Assembly (NCBI RefSeq): GCF_004570385.1 | Contig: NZ_SPQL01000002.1 | Coordinates: 372,001-436,000 of the forward strand | DNA: 64,000 nucleotides | DNA from: Blastococcus sp. CT_GayMR19 | GTDB lineage: Bacteria > Actinomycetota > Actinomycetes > Mycobacteriales > Geodermatophilaceae | Direction: 5' to 3' | Shown: in pieces, positions 35,501-43,655 of the stretch | Position numbering within the stretch: the stretch's first letter is position 1 | Layout of the letters: each line of letters starts with the position of its first letter | Position numbers and translations under genes: made by a program | Notes under the pieces: generated by a model | Told to the model about the DNA's origin: nothing | What the model saw: only the letters and a program-made list of their open reading frames with translations | Databases searched by the model: none

Positions 35501-36584
35501 TGTCGTGACCTGACACGTTGTTCACGCGGCGAGTCGGCTGATCGGTGATCGGCCTCCGAGTGCTGAGTGGCTGCGGGCAGTGTTATAGAGGTGGAGCCAG
35601 GCGTCCAGCGCCAGGGTGCGTGCGTCGTTGCTGGTCCAGGGCCGGGCGTAGGCCCATTCGGTCTGCAGGGTGCGGTTGAACCGCTCGGCCTTTCCGTTCG
35701 TCCAGGGCCGGCCGGGCCGGATGAACCGGCGGCCGATGCCGAGCTCGTCGCAGGCGGAGATCCAGGCCGCACCGACCCGGTAGCAGCGGGCGTTGTCGGT
35801 GAGGACTCGCCGCACGGTGACGCCGTGGGCGGCGAGCCAGGCGACCGCGCGGCGCAGAAACGCCGCGCAGCTGCCGACTCGCTCGTCGGGCAGCACTTCT
35901 GCGTAGGCCAGCCGGGTGTGGTCGTCGACGGCGACGTGGACGTAGTCCCAGCCGTTGCCCCGGCCGCGCACCTGCTCGCTGCGGCCGTGGATCCGCCAGC
36001 CGCCGCCGTCGGGCACCCGCCCCAGCTTCTTCACGTCCACGTGCAGCAGGTCCCCGGCGCAGGGGTGCTCGTAGCGGCGGTCGCTGTGCCGCCGGCCGCG
36101 CAGCAGCTCGCCGGTGAGCCGGTCGACCTCGGTCAGCCGGGGCAGCCCGGCGCGGGTGATCACCGCCCCGATCGTGGAGGCCGGCAGGTCCAGCAGCGCG
36201 GCCAGGCGCACAGGGCCGGCGTGCTCCGCCACCCGCGCGGCCACGATCGCCGCGGTGGTCTCCGCCGAGGTCAGGCGGGCCAGCCGGTGCGGTCGGGAGG
36301 ACCGGTCAGCCAGCCCAGCCAGACCCTCGGCTCGGTAGCGGCGCACCCACTTGTAGACCGTCTGGCGGCTGACGCCCAGCTGCTTGGCGACCTCGCCGGG
36401 CCGGTGACCGGCCAGGACACGATCGACGAGCAGCCTGCGGGCATAGACCGTTGTGCGGGCATTAGCGTGACCCACTAAGACCTCCGGTTTGGAACGGCGA
36501 CGTCAAGCACCGCCACTCCTTCCGGAGGTCTCCTACGTGATCAAGCCGCCACGCCGACCGTCAACAACGTCCCTGGTCACGACA
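35501..36584 (-). mobile_element. complete IS481-family insertion sequence, 1084 bp
   Basis: Ends are inverted repeats: left TGTCGTGACCTGACACGTTG at 35501, right the complement at 36560-36584; 21 of 25 positions match. The element is flanked by a direct 6-base target duplication CCTAGC (35495-35500 and 36585-36590), which fits the NCTAGN target known for IS481. One intact transposase lies inside. The intact ends and duplication suggest recent insertion. Confidence 0.93.
35522..36475 (-). CDS. IS481-family transposase
   Basis: A 317-residue DDE transposase. The N-terminus is a helix-turn-helix (HRPGEVAKQLGVSRQTVYKWV, residues about 25-45); the catalytic core shows DLLHVDVKKLG (first Asp), VLTDNARCY (second Asp) and NGKAERFNRTLQTEW (Glu). 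Full length, no frameshift, so probably active. The stop codon lies inside the left inverted repeat. Confidence 0.93.
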   Translation of the reverse strand: MGHANARTTVYARRLLVDRVLAGHRPGEVAKQLGVSRQTVYKWVRRYRAEGLAGLADRSSRPHRLARLTSAETTAAIVAARVAEHAGPVRLAALLDLPASTIGAVITRAGLPRLTEVDRLTGELLRGRRHSDRRYEHPCAGDLLHVDVKKLGRVPDGGGWRIHGRSEQVRGRGNGWDYVHVAVDDHTRLAYAEVLPDERVGSCAAFLRRAVAWLAAHGVTVRRVLTDNARCYRVGAAWISACDELGIGRRFIRPGRPWTNGKAERFNRTLQTEWAYARPWTSNDARTLALDAWLHLYNTARSHSALGGRSPISRLAA

Positions 36585-36660
36585 CCTAGCGCTAGGGATG
36601 GTTCGCCGCCCCTGCCCTCCTCGACGGTCGGTTCCACACACCGATGCCGAGGAGACCGCG

Positions 36661-38031
36661 ATGACCACCACTCGCATGCCGACGTTCACCGGCACCCTGC
36701 TCACGCCCGGGGCGCCCGGCTACGACGACGCCCGCCGGGTCTGGAACGGTGCGATCGACCGCCGTCCCGCCTTCATCGCCCGCTGCCGGCACGCCGACGA
36801 CGTCGCCGCCGCGCTCGGGTTCGCCCGCCGGCACGACCTCGCCGTCGCCGTGCGGGGCGGCGGGCACAGCATCCCCGGCTGGTCGGTCTGCGACGGCGGG
36901 CTGGTCGTGGACCTGACGGCCATGAAGGAGGTCCGCGTCGACCCGTCGTCCCGGACCGCGGTGGTGCAGCCCGGCGTGAACTGGGGCGAGTTCGACGCGG
37001 CCGCCCAGCAGCACGGCCTGGCCACCCCCGGCGGGGAGATCTCGCACACCGGGATCGCGGGGCTGACCCTCGGCGGCGGCATCGGCTGGCTCAGCCGCAT
37101 GCACGGCCTGGCCTGCGACAACCTGATCGCCGCCGAGGTCGTCACCGCCGACGGCGAGATCGTCGGCGTCGACGACGCCACGGACCCGGACCTGATGTGG
37201 GGCCTGCGGGGCGGGGGCGGCAACTTCGGCGTCGTCACCTCGTTCACCTACCGGCTGCACGAGGTCGGTCCCGTACCCGGCGGAGTGGTGTTCTTCCCCG
37301 GCGAGCGGGCGCCCGAGGTGCTGCGCCTCTACCGGGACCTCGGCGCCGTCGCGCCCCGGGAGCTGTCCCTGGTCGCGGTTCAGGTGACCGCGCCGCCGGC
37401 GCCGTTCGTGCCGGAGGACCTGCGCGGACGGCCGGTGGCCGGACTGTCCGCGGCGTGGTTCGGCGACCCCGACGAGGGCGAGCGGGTGCTGTCCCCGCTC
37501 CGGGCCGCCCTCGGTCGGCCGGCGATCGACCTGCTCGGGGTGCTGCCGTACTGCGCCCTGCAGCAGTCGGTCGACGCCAGCGCGCCGTGGGGCATGGCCG
37601 CCCACGTGAAGAGCGACTTCCTCGACGAGCTCGACGACGCCGCCCTCGACACGCTCGCCGAGCACGCCGCGCAGCGCAGCCACCCGGCGTCCCACGTACT
37701 GGTCCGTCGGCTGGGCGGGGCGATCGCCGACGTGTCCTCCGATGCCACGGCCTTCGCGCACCGGCGGGCCGCGCACATGACGACGATCGTGGGCGTGTGG
37801 GACCCGGGCAGCGACCCGGCGTCCGAGATCGACTGGGCGCGGCGGACCTGGGCCTCGACCCGGCGGCTCGCGTGCGGCACGTACGTCAACCACCTGGAGG
37901 ACGAGGGCGCCGCGCGGGTACGGGAGGCCTACCCGGTCGCCACGTTCGAGCGGCTGACGGCGCTGAAGACCCGGCTCGACCCGGCCAACGTCTTCCGGCA
38001 CAACCAGAACATCCCGCCGTCCGCCGGCTGA
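36661..38031 (+). CDS. BBE-like FAD-linked oxidoreductase
   Basis: A 456-residue oxidoreductase of the VAO/berberine bridge enzyme type. The FAD domain has RGGGHSIPGWS, whose His is the 8-alpha FAD attachment site, and GWLSRMHGLACDN, whose Cys is the second covalent site, so bicovalent FAD is expected. The C-terminal BBE segment ends LDPANVFRHNQNIPP. Such enzymes oxidise sugars or secondary metabolites; the substrate here is unknown. GAGGAGA precedes ATG 36661. The insertion sequence ends 76 bases upstream and probably altered its promoter. Confidence 0.9.
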   Translation: MTTTRMPTFTGTLLTPGAPGYDDARRVWNGAIDRRPAFIARCRHADDVAAALGFARRHDLAVAVRGGGHSIPGWSVCDGGLVVDLTAMKEVRVDPSSRTAVVQPGVNWGEFDAAAQQHGLATPGGEISHTGIAGLTLGGGIGWLSRMHGLACDNLIAAEVVTADGEIVGVDDATDPDLMWGLRGGGGNFGVVTSFTYRLHEVGPVPGGVVFFPGERAPEVLRLYRDLGAVAPRELSLVAVQVTAPPAPFVPEDLRGRPVAGLSAAWFGDPDEGERVLSPLRAALGRPAIDLLGVLPYCALQQSVDASAPWGMAAHVKSDFLDELDDAALDTLAEHAAQRSHPASHVLVRRLGGAIADVSSDATAFAHRRAAHMTTIVGVWDPGSDPASEIDWARRTWASTRRLACGTYVNHLEDEGAARVREAYPVATFERLTALKTRLDPANVFRHNQNIPPSAG

Positions 38032-38106
38032 CGGGAGGGCGACGCGCGAGACACCTCGGCGACGGGAGCCGAGGCCTTCTCCCGGGGTTGGCCGGGTTCT
38101 CGGATC

Positions 38107-38553
38107 TCAGCCCGGTGGGGCCTCCGTCCACCGCAGCCGCTTCTGCAGCAGGACGTCGAGGTCGAAGACCTCGCCGTCCCCTGCGCCCTTCCCGACCACG
38201 AGGGGCGGAGGGGCCGGGTCGACCCGGACGGTGCGCCACCTGCCGAACCGCACCGGCGGCACGGTGAGGACGTAGAAGCGGCCGTCGACGTCCACGCCGA
38301 CCGATCGGTTGGTGCGCAGGTACCACCCGACGACGCCGGTGCGGTAGCGACCGGACCCGGACCAGGGCCGAGCCGTCAGCTCCTCGGTCGGCACGCCCTG
38401 CTGCTTCGCCTGCGCGACGAACCGATCGAGAAGGACCTGCGCCTTCGCCGACTCCGCCTCGCTCCGCCGACGCTGCACCTCCACGTGGTACGCGGCGCGT
38501 TCGGTCAGCTCGCGCCGGCGCTCTTCCGCGTCGTTGCCCATCGGGACCTCCAT
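38107..38553 (-). CDS. hypothetical protein with helical N-terminus
   Basis: A 148-residue cytosolic protein I do not recognise. Residues 5-55 are charged and helical, possibly a coiled coil (EERRRELTERAAYHVEVQRR); the rest is beta-rich with WYLRTNRSVGVDVDGRFYVL and a final PPPLVVGKGAGDGEVFDLD. Composition and codon use match the chromosome. It stands alone between the oxidoreductase and a divergent membrane-protein gene. Confidence 0.6.
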   Translation of the reverse strand: MEVPMGNDAEERRRELTERAAYHVEVQRRRSEAESAKAQVLLDRFVAQAKQQGVPTEELTARPWSGSGRYRTGVVGWYLRTNRSVGVDVDGRFYVLTVPPVRFGRWRTVRVDPAPPPLVVGKGAGDGEVFDLDVLLQKRLRWTEAPPG

Positions 38554-38794
38554 CCGGTCGCGAGGTCCATTGGACGACGTCGTCGACGGCGCCGCGATGC
38601 GGGCGGGGTGGGACGTCGGGGCGGAACGCCGACACGTCGTCGTCCTGCACGTGGCCGGTCCCGGGGTCCGCGCTCCCCGTCAGGCCGCGCCAACAGCCAT
38701 GATGCAGCGCGCACGTCGACGAGGGACCCCACACGGGCGACGTCGGTGAGGGGATCACCGACGTCCCGTCCAGGCCGGACACCGGGAGCGAGAC

Positions 38795-39418
38795 ATGGCG
38801 ATCATCCTCGGCATCTTCGACCTGCTCGCGTATGCGGTACCGGGATCGCTCTACCTGACCACGTTCGCGTACGTGTCCCACCGAGCCGGCTGGATCGACG
38901 TCCCGAGCCTGCTGGGGCTTCCCTCGCTGCTGCTGGTCATCGCCATGGCCGTCGCGGCGTTCCTGACCGGGCAGGCGTCTCACCCGCTCGGAAACCTGGT
39001 CGATCGATTCAACCCGTTCGGTTCGATGCGGCTGTCGGAGGAGGCGAGGGAGGAATTCCTTCGCCGCAATGCCATCGCCACCCCGCGAAAGTTCCTGCAG
39101 CTGGATCCGTTCACACTGCTCGCCGCTCTCGCGGTGGACGACAAGGAAGCCGCTGCCGACGTCTTCCGCCTGAGATCCGTCGGCCTGATGCTCAGTCGTT
39201 CGGTCCCCGCGCTCGCCCTGGGCGCCGCGATCGCTCTCGCGGAGATCTTCACCGGCACGCTTCCACTGTTCGCGGGACTGACCGGCCTCTTCCTCGTACT
39301 CGTCGCTGCGGGATGCCTCTACCAGTCGGCGACGTTCCGCAAGTGGGCGATCATCCGGACGTACGAACTGTCCTTCTGGAACGACGACATGGACGCACGA
39401 CTCCCCGACGAGGAGTAG
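38795..39418 (+). CDS. hypothetical membrane protein
   Basis: A 207-residue protein with four hydrophobic helices in two pairs (residues about 5-25 and 38-60, then 132-150 and 155-172) separated by a charged cytosolic stretch (RLSEEAREEFLRRN...). GGAGCGAGAC precedes ATG 38795. I do not recognise the family. It is the last chromosomal gene before the left attachment site of the integrative element, 36 bases away. Confidence 0.62.
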   Translation: MAIILGIFDLLAYAVPGSLYLTTFAYVSHRAGWIDVPSLLGLPSLLLVIAMAVAAFLTGQASHPLGNLVDRFNPFGSMRLSEEAREEFLRRNAIATPRKFLQLDPFTLLAALAVDDKEAAADVFRLRSVGLMLSRSVPALALGAAIALAEIFTGTLPLFAGLTGLFLVLVAAGCLYQSATFRKWAIIRTYELSFWNDDMDARLPDEE

Positions 39419-39453
39419 CAGGAGATGGGCGGCCGCTCGTCGTGCGTCATCAG

Positions 39454-39468
39454 ACGTTGAAGCGGAAC
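39454..39468. other. attL core of the ychF element
   Basis: 15-base repeat ACGTTGAAGCGGAAC. Read on the minus strand with its left neighbour bases it gives ...TTC AAC GTC TGA, i.e. the displaced original end of ychF. Confidence 0.85.
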
Positions 39469-39573
39469 GTTCTGAGCGTGCTCGACAGTCGTTGACAGCC
39501 GTGGAGACTCGCGGTTGACCAGCGCATTCGTTGTTGGACGGCGTTGGTCGACAGCAGCCTCGAATGGAAGTCT

Positions 39574-39593
39574 TGTTGACTGGTTGTTGACTG
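39574..39593 (+). repeat. left arm-type repeat of the integrative element
   Basis: TGTTGACTGGTTGTTGACTG, a doubled TGTTGACTG word, 106 bases inside attL. Further GTTGAC words stand at 39491 and 39514. It matches the right copy at 19 of 20 bases in the same orientation; probable integrase arm-binding sites. Confidence 0.7.
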
Positions 39594-39733
39594 ACGTCTA
39601 CGCGGTCGGGCGCGTCGCCAGCTCCGGTTGCCGCTCGGTCGAACCAAGATCGGACACCGATTGAGTGCGCAGAGTTCAGGTGGGGCGGCGAGCCGGCCAG
39701 GCAGCCCCACCGGTGGGTGTTCCAGTGAGGACG

Positions 39734-39780
39734 CACGACAGCCCCGCCTCCCGGTGACCCCAGGGGGCGGGGCTGTCGTG
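39734..39780 (-). terminator. hairpin terminator after the TIR gene
   Basis: CACGACAGCCCCGCC at 39734 pairs perfectly with GGCGGGGCTGTCGTG ending at 39780, loop 17 bases, starting 10 bases after the TIR gene stop on the minus strand. Confidence 0.8.
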
Positions 39781-39789
39781 TTGGTGGGC

Positions 39790-40506
39790 TCAGTTCTCCC
39801 AGGCGGGGGGCAGGGCAGCGGCAGCCGCAGCGATCTTGGCGGCCACGGCGTCCAGCGAGGACTCGGCGGTGCTCAGACCCGCGTGCGAGGCGAGCATGGG
39901 GCTGACGTCGTAGAGCTGGTCGAAGGTGACCCCGTGCGTCACCGGGATGACGCGGTTGCTGCCGAGCAGCACGGCGAGTTCCTTCTCGGCGATGCCCTCG
40001 TTCTTAATGCTCTCCAGCAGCGCGGGCGTCACCAACACGATGCCGACGCGGGAGTTGCGGAGCCCCTTGTCGATCTCGCGGGTCATCAGCGACCCGAGGG
40101 GGATGTCCTCCTCGGAGAACCACACCGTCGCGCCGTTCGTCTTCAGGTGGCCGTGGAGCTCGGCCGCGCTGCCCTGCCGGTCGGGCCATGCGTGGCAGAG
40201 GAAGAGGTCCCGACGGTCCGGATTGACGCGGGCCTGCTCCGCCGCCTTCTCGGCGAAGGGCTGAAACTTCTGCCACTCCGTCGGGGTGTACGAGACCACC
40301 CGGCCAGCTCTGGTCCGGCGCGAGCCTCCACCGCCAGACGACCCGCCGGACGAGCTGCGGTAGCTCGACCCGCCGTAGCCGTAGGACGACCGAGGCGGGT
40401 AGGGCGAGTAGGACGAGCGGCGCGACCGCCCGTACCTACACACCGGGCAGTTCGCCGCCCCACTCGCGGTGCGGTGGCCTTCACGCGGAGCTGTGCATTG
40501 CGCCAT
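39790..40506 (-). CDS. TIR-domain protein with N-terminal zinc-ribbon-like segment
   Basis: A 238-residue protein. Residues 1-25 have a Cys-4, His-11, CPVC-20/23 pattern like a half zinc ribbon; 26-70 are a Ser/Gly/Tyr/Arg-rich flexible linker; from about 97 to 215 there is a TIR domain, beginning RRDLFLCHAWPDRQG, with TVWFSEEDIPLGSLMTREID (the Glu-rich catalytic helix region) and RVGIVLVTPALLES. Many bacterial TIR domains cleave NAD in anti-phage defence. The start ATG 40506 has GGAG upstream; an open frame further upstream lacks conserved features. Role in defence is inferred from domain and location. Confidence 0.83.
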   Translation of the reverse strand: MAQCTAPREGHRTASGAANCPVCRYGRSRRSSYSPYPPRSSYGYGGSSYRSSSGGSSGGGGSRRTRAGRVVSYTPTEWQKFQPFAEKAAEQARVNPDRRDLFLCHAWPDRQGSAAELHGHLKTNGATVWFSEEDIPLGSLMTREIDKGLRNSRVGIVLVTPALLESIKNEGIAEKELAVLLGSNRVIPVTHGVTFDQLYDVSPMLASHAGLSTAESSLDAVAAKIAAAAAALPPAWEN

Positions 40507-40889
40507 CTGGGTGTGTTCTCCTTCGTCCGGGTAACCCCCGGCATGGTGGAGAGCGGCACATGTTGCTAGCGTTCGGCGATCTACCCCACGTAGACGCACC
40601 CCGGTTCGCGGCCCCCGGCCATACGGACCGGGGTGTGACGTATCTCCGGGTGAATCTTGACATGCCGCGTGGACAACTCCGGGGGGTCCGACCGGCGTGT
40701 CATGTCCGCCGAACGACGAAGTCCCAGGTCAGCGGCTCGAGAACTGATACCCCAAAAGTAGACAAAGGCCCCGATCGGGGTGCTCAGGAGCCCGCCGGGA
40801 GCTCAGTCCTCCCAGGTGAAGTCGAGACGGGCCCGCAGCGTGCGCGCCGAGGTGGCGATGGCGCTGCCACCCTTGCGGCCCAGGGGGAC
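40507..40889. other. 383-base gap with an in-frame remnant
   Basis: No full gene recognised. On the minus strand, 40803-40889 continues in frame after the TAG of the next gene and would encode GGSAIATSARTLRARLDFTW-like sequence to a TGA, so it may be a severed tail of that gene. The rest shows nothing. Confidence 0.4.
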
Positions 40890-41297
40890 CTAGCGTCGCC
40901 GACCGAGTTCAGGGAGTCCGCCGCTGACGGCTCGTACCGACGAGCTTGGCTGCCTGCTGCCCTTGTCGGCTTCTTCGGCGGCACGGCGCTGCTCCCGGAT
41001 ACGACGCTCAGCTGCCATTGCCGTTCGGTATTCGTCGCGAGGTGAGGTCGCCGCAGATGGTCGCCGAGCCTGTGGGCTAGGAACTTGGTGCTCTGCGGCC
41101 TTTTCGCAGCGGCCGCAGACGCTTGTGCGATTCGAAGCGATGTCCGAAAGCACGCCATCCCTCGTCGACCAGCCCGCCCCAATGGGTCGCCCACCGCAAA
41201 GTGTATTCTGGCCGTCTTCACGGAGCCGGTGCCAGGCAAGGCGACCGTGCCAGGGTGCCTGCATTTGAACCCAACGATCACTTCCAGTCGACCCCAC
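40890..41297 (-). CDS. small Cys-containing hypothetical protein, possibly truncated
   Basis: A 135-residue frame with the pattern WHRL..NTLCGGRPIGAGWST....SVCGRCEKA, which looks like a two-part zinc-binding site seen in actinobacterial accessory proteins, then a charged helix (EYRTAMAAERRIREQRRAAEE). ATG 41297 or 41264 could start it; neither has a good ribosome site. It stops at a TAG and the same frame stays open for 28 more codons, suggesting a nonsense change. No function assigned. Confidence 0.42.
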   Translation of the reverse strand: MGSTGSDRWVQMQAPWHGRLAWHRLREDGQNTLCGGRPIGAGWSTRDGVLSDIASNRTSVCGRCEKAAEHQVPSPQARRPSAATSPRDEYRTAMAAERRIREQRRAAEEADKGSRQPSSSVRAVSGGLPELGRRR

Positions 41298-41619
41298 GTC
41301 GCCAGGCTATTCGCGGCCAAGCCGAACCGTCGTCCAAGGCGCTACGTATGGGTAAGCACCCGGGCCCCTCCTCTTGGCAGTACTGACGTCTCTCAGCGGC
41401 CCGCCTTGGGACAGCCCGGCGTCTAGCTCGCAAGCGCCAATCAGACCAGCCGGCGGCTTTGACGAGACCCGTCACGGCACAACGGTTTCGCCCTCGTACG
41501 TCGCCGAACCTCTTCCCGTTCCTGGGGGTGATCCCGACTGGGTCCACCGGCCGGCCAACTTCTGTCGGTGGTCTCGGTTACGGTCCTGCCTCGGCCGGAA
41601 ACCGGAAGGGACTACGCCC
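41298..41619. other. 322-base gap with one hairpin repeat copy
   Basis: No gene supported; an open frame upstream of 41620 belongs to the nuclease gene but lacks a ribosome site and conserved look. Contains the hairpin repeat at 41388-41414. Confidence 0.5.
41388..41414 (+). repeat. element-specific hairpin repeat, copy 1
   Basis: Divergent copy: GTCTCTCAGCGGCCCGCC then TTGGGACAG; the outer bases pair as GTCTC/GGGAC. Confidence 0.5.
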
Positions 41620-42447
41620 ATGTGGGACGACGACCCCGACCGTCAGGAGTCGGTGGAGTACGTGCTCGGCGCAACCGCCCACCTGCTTGCCCAGATGGGC
41701 GATCAGCAGGCAGCTCTGCTCCTTGAGGACGTAGAACGACTCGACATCGAGTTCGAGCAACGCGGGTTGATGGAGAAGAACCCGTGGGCCGGAGATGACT
41801 CTTTGTCGCCAAAAAGCTCCAGCGTCTACTACTTCGACGTCGAGCCGTACCTCAAGCCTCGGTTCACCCCGCAAGTGCTGGAGCGCATCTTTCCCGTGAT
41901 GCGGAGCCTCGCCAAGCGGACGTACCTCCCCGAGCCCGAGTTCCTCGATACCCGCCTCGCGCTGCCCAGCATCGACACCAAGACCTGGCGAGAGTCGCTG
42001 CGCCACCAGTACGCCAGCGCGGACGTCACCAACTCGGCGCGCAAAGAGAGGCTGGACCCTCAGTCGCCAGTTGCCGATGGCCTCACTTTCACCAACGCCG
42101 AGGAATTGGCGGTCTACGACGCGCTGGTCCGCTTGCAGGCTGCGACGCTCGAGGACCGAACGTTCGCAATCTCGCCGCTACCCGGCACCCGTATCCGGGC
42201 GGGCAACGTCTGGACGCCGGACTTCCTTTTGATTGGGAACGGGCGAGCCATGCTGATCGAGGTCGACGGACCGCACCACTCCCAGGCGCAACGCAGAGCC
42301 GACGACGACATGCGAGACGCGCAATGGCGACGTTGCGGAGTCCAAGTTCGTCGGGTCCCGGTGGAGTACACCCGAGCAGAGCGCGCCAGCGAGCTGAGGG
42401 CGTGGCTCAAGGTGGAGGTAAAGGACGGTCTCGGATTCGGGCGCTGA
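41620..42447 (+). CDS. hypothetical protein with C-terminal PD-(D/E)XK-like endonuclease domain
   Basis: A 275-residue protein. The N-terminal 140 residues are acidic and helical and not recognised. From about residue 155 (FTNAEELAVYDALVRLQ) it resembles DUF559/VSR-type restriction-fold nucleases: VWTPDFLLIGNGRAMLIEVDG gives the Asp...Glu-x-Asp active-site triad and GPHHSQAQRRADDDMRDAQWRRCGVQV the following helix with basic residues. ATG 41620 has GAAGGG upstream. In this element, next to a TIR gene, it is a plausible second defence effector; that is inference. Confidence 0.68.
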   Translation: MWDDDPDRQESVEYVLGATAHLLAQMGDQQAALLLEDVERLDIEFEQRGLMEKNPWAGDDSLSPKSSSVYYFDVEPYLKPRFTPQVLERIFPVMRSLAKRTYLPEPEFLDTRLALPSIDTKTWRESLRHQYASADVTNSARKERLDPQSPVADGLTFTNAEELAVYDALVRLQAATLEDRTFAISPLPGTRIRAGNVWTPDFLLIGNGRAMLIEVDGPHHSQAQRRADDDMRDAQWRRCGVQVRRVPVEYTRAERASELRAWLKVEVKDGLGFGR

Positions 42448-42596
42448 AGCCTCGAGCCCTCCCTCCCGCAGGGACGGACGATGGTGTTGCTTGAGCGTGC
42501 GAGCCACCGCTTTGGTGAGGTCTCCCGGAGATCCGACAGTGTGGGCTCCTGGCGTCCAGGGCCATGGCTTTCGCCCGTGCCTCGTAAAGCCGCCCC

Positions 42597-42625
42597 GTCT
42601 CCCAGAGCGGCCCACTTAGGGACAG
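42597..42625 (+). repeat. element-specific hairpin repeat, copy 2
   Basis: GTCTCCCAGAGCGGCCCAC then TTAGGGACAG. It overlaps the stop codon of the minus-strand gene ending at 42616. Confidence 0.6.
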
Positions 42626-43230
42626 TCCGGTCGCTTTGGAAAGGGGCCGGTTTCGGGGGTCAGTCCCCATACAAGCGGCCACTGGATCGGCATGGCGTCA
42701 AGGACACTGTCAGTCGGTCCGTCAAGCGAGCGGATTGGGCCGATACCGAAGGCTGCAGGGATCTCGATACCGACCAAGAACGCGCCGATCGGTGATACCA
42801 CGGGCACAATGCCCCGGCGGTCCGGTCCGCGGTAGCCGACCGCTGTCACGTCCCGCCCGACCCGACCACCGACGAGTCCGTAGCAGCCACCAGTCGACGG
42901 GGATCGCAGCTCACTGGTGAGGCCCATGATTGCCACAACACCGGAGGGGATCGGGGCGTCCAGGTCTCCCAGCCACGAGCCACCCCCGGAGCTCGCGAGC
43001 TGCCAGCGACCCGCGTTGACGAACGTGTCGACCCGCGCGTCCACCTCGTCACTGTTCCGTTCGCGTTCGACCCACAGCACCGCAGCCACATCTCCCTGCT
43101 GCCAGACCGCCAGCGGGACCTCGACGATCTCGTCGACAGCGACCGGCATCCGGGGAGGCGGGGCCGGCATCCCCTCGGCGAGAAAGCGCTCGAGACGGGC
43201 CACCCATGGGTCGGCAGGCGGGAACGTCAT
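42616..43230 (-). CDS. hypothetical protein (204 aa)
   Basis: A soluble protein I do not recognise. It has an acidic amphipathic N-terminal helix (PWVARLERFLAEGM), a Pro-rich turn, then a beta-rich body with VLWVERERNSDEVDARVDTF and GGRVGRDVTAVGYRGPDR, and a final PLVWGLTPETGPFPKRP. Its ATG directly follows the TAG of the upstream gene (TAGATG), so the two are translated together. Its stop lies inside a hairpin repeat copy, which may serve as terminator. Confidence 0.55.
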   Translation of the reverse strand: MTFPPADPWVARLERFLAEGMPAPPPRMPVAVDEIVEVPLAVWQQGDVAAVLWVERERNSDEVDARVDTFVNAGRWQLASSGGGSWLGDLDAPIPSGVVAIMGLTSELRSPSTGGCYGLVGGRVGRDVTAVGYRGPDRRGIVPVVSPIGAFLVGIEIPAAFGIGPIRSLDGPTDSVLDAMPIQWPLVWGLTPETGPFPKRPDCP

Positions 43231-43515
43231 CTACGGGGCACCTCCGTGATCGCGCTCCCAATGCCAGTCAGTTAGCCGCTCATGTACCGGCACGGTGTTG
43301 ATGTAGAGGTCGCGCCACCCCTCCGACTCCAGCCTCGTGATGCATGCCGCAGCTTCTCCTTCGGTCATGAACGCGCCCAGCTGGTAGGAGCTACCGTCCT
43401 GCTCGTTGATTTTCTCCACCATGTGGACGACGAACGGATCCTTGTACCCCGAGGGCAGCCACATGACATGGGAGCGATAGCTGCGTAGCACCAGGCGGCC
43501 AAGGCGGATGCGCAC
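43231..43515 (-). CDS. hypothetical protein (94 aa)
   Basis: A small protein, basic at the N-terminus (MRIRLGRLVLRSYRSHVMW), with EGEAAACITRLESEGWRDLYINTVPVH reminiscent of a ferredoxin-like or 'data entry' fold with a central helix. No known family recognised. It heads a two-gene unit with the 204-residue gene, no gap between them. Confidence 0.55.
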   Translation of the reverse strand: MRIRLGRLVLRSYRSHVMWLPSGYKDPFVVHMVEKINEQDGSSYQLGAFMTEGEAAACITRLESEGWRDLYINTVPVHERLTDWHWERDHGGAP

Positions 43516-43655
43516 GCCGGAACCCTAGTTCGGCGGTGGTGCCAATCGATCTGGCCTCAGTGGACACGCGGGCCGCCTCGAGCGGCCTGACTTCCCCCAG
43601 TCGGCGACTGGCAGAGTCGGGTCCAAGTATGGGGACGTGCTGCTGTGCCGCGCGA

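Larger units (their letters stand above)
39419..39789. other. 371-base gap: left end of the integrative element
   Basis: No gene. It contains the end of chromosomal sequence, attL, the GTTGAC-rich arm-site zone (39491-39593) and the hairpin at 39734-39780. Confidence 0.7.

Noticed and set aside
40560-41045. 161-codon plus-strand frame near the TIR gene
   Set aside because: No ribosome site, unlikely composition and no recognisable segment; the opposite-strand frame has a zinc-site pattern.
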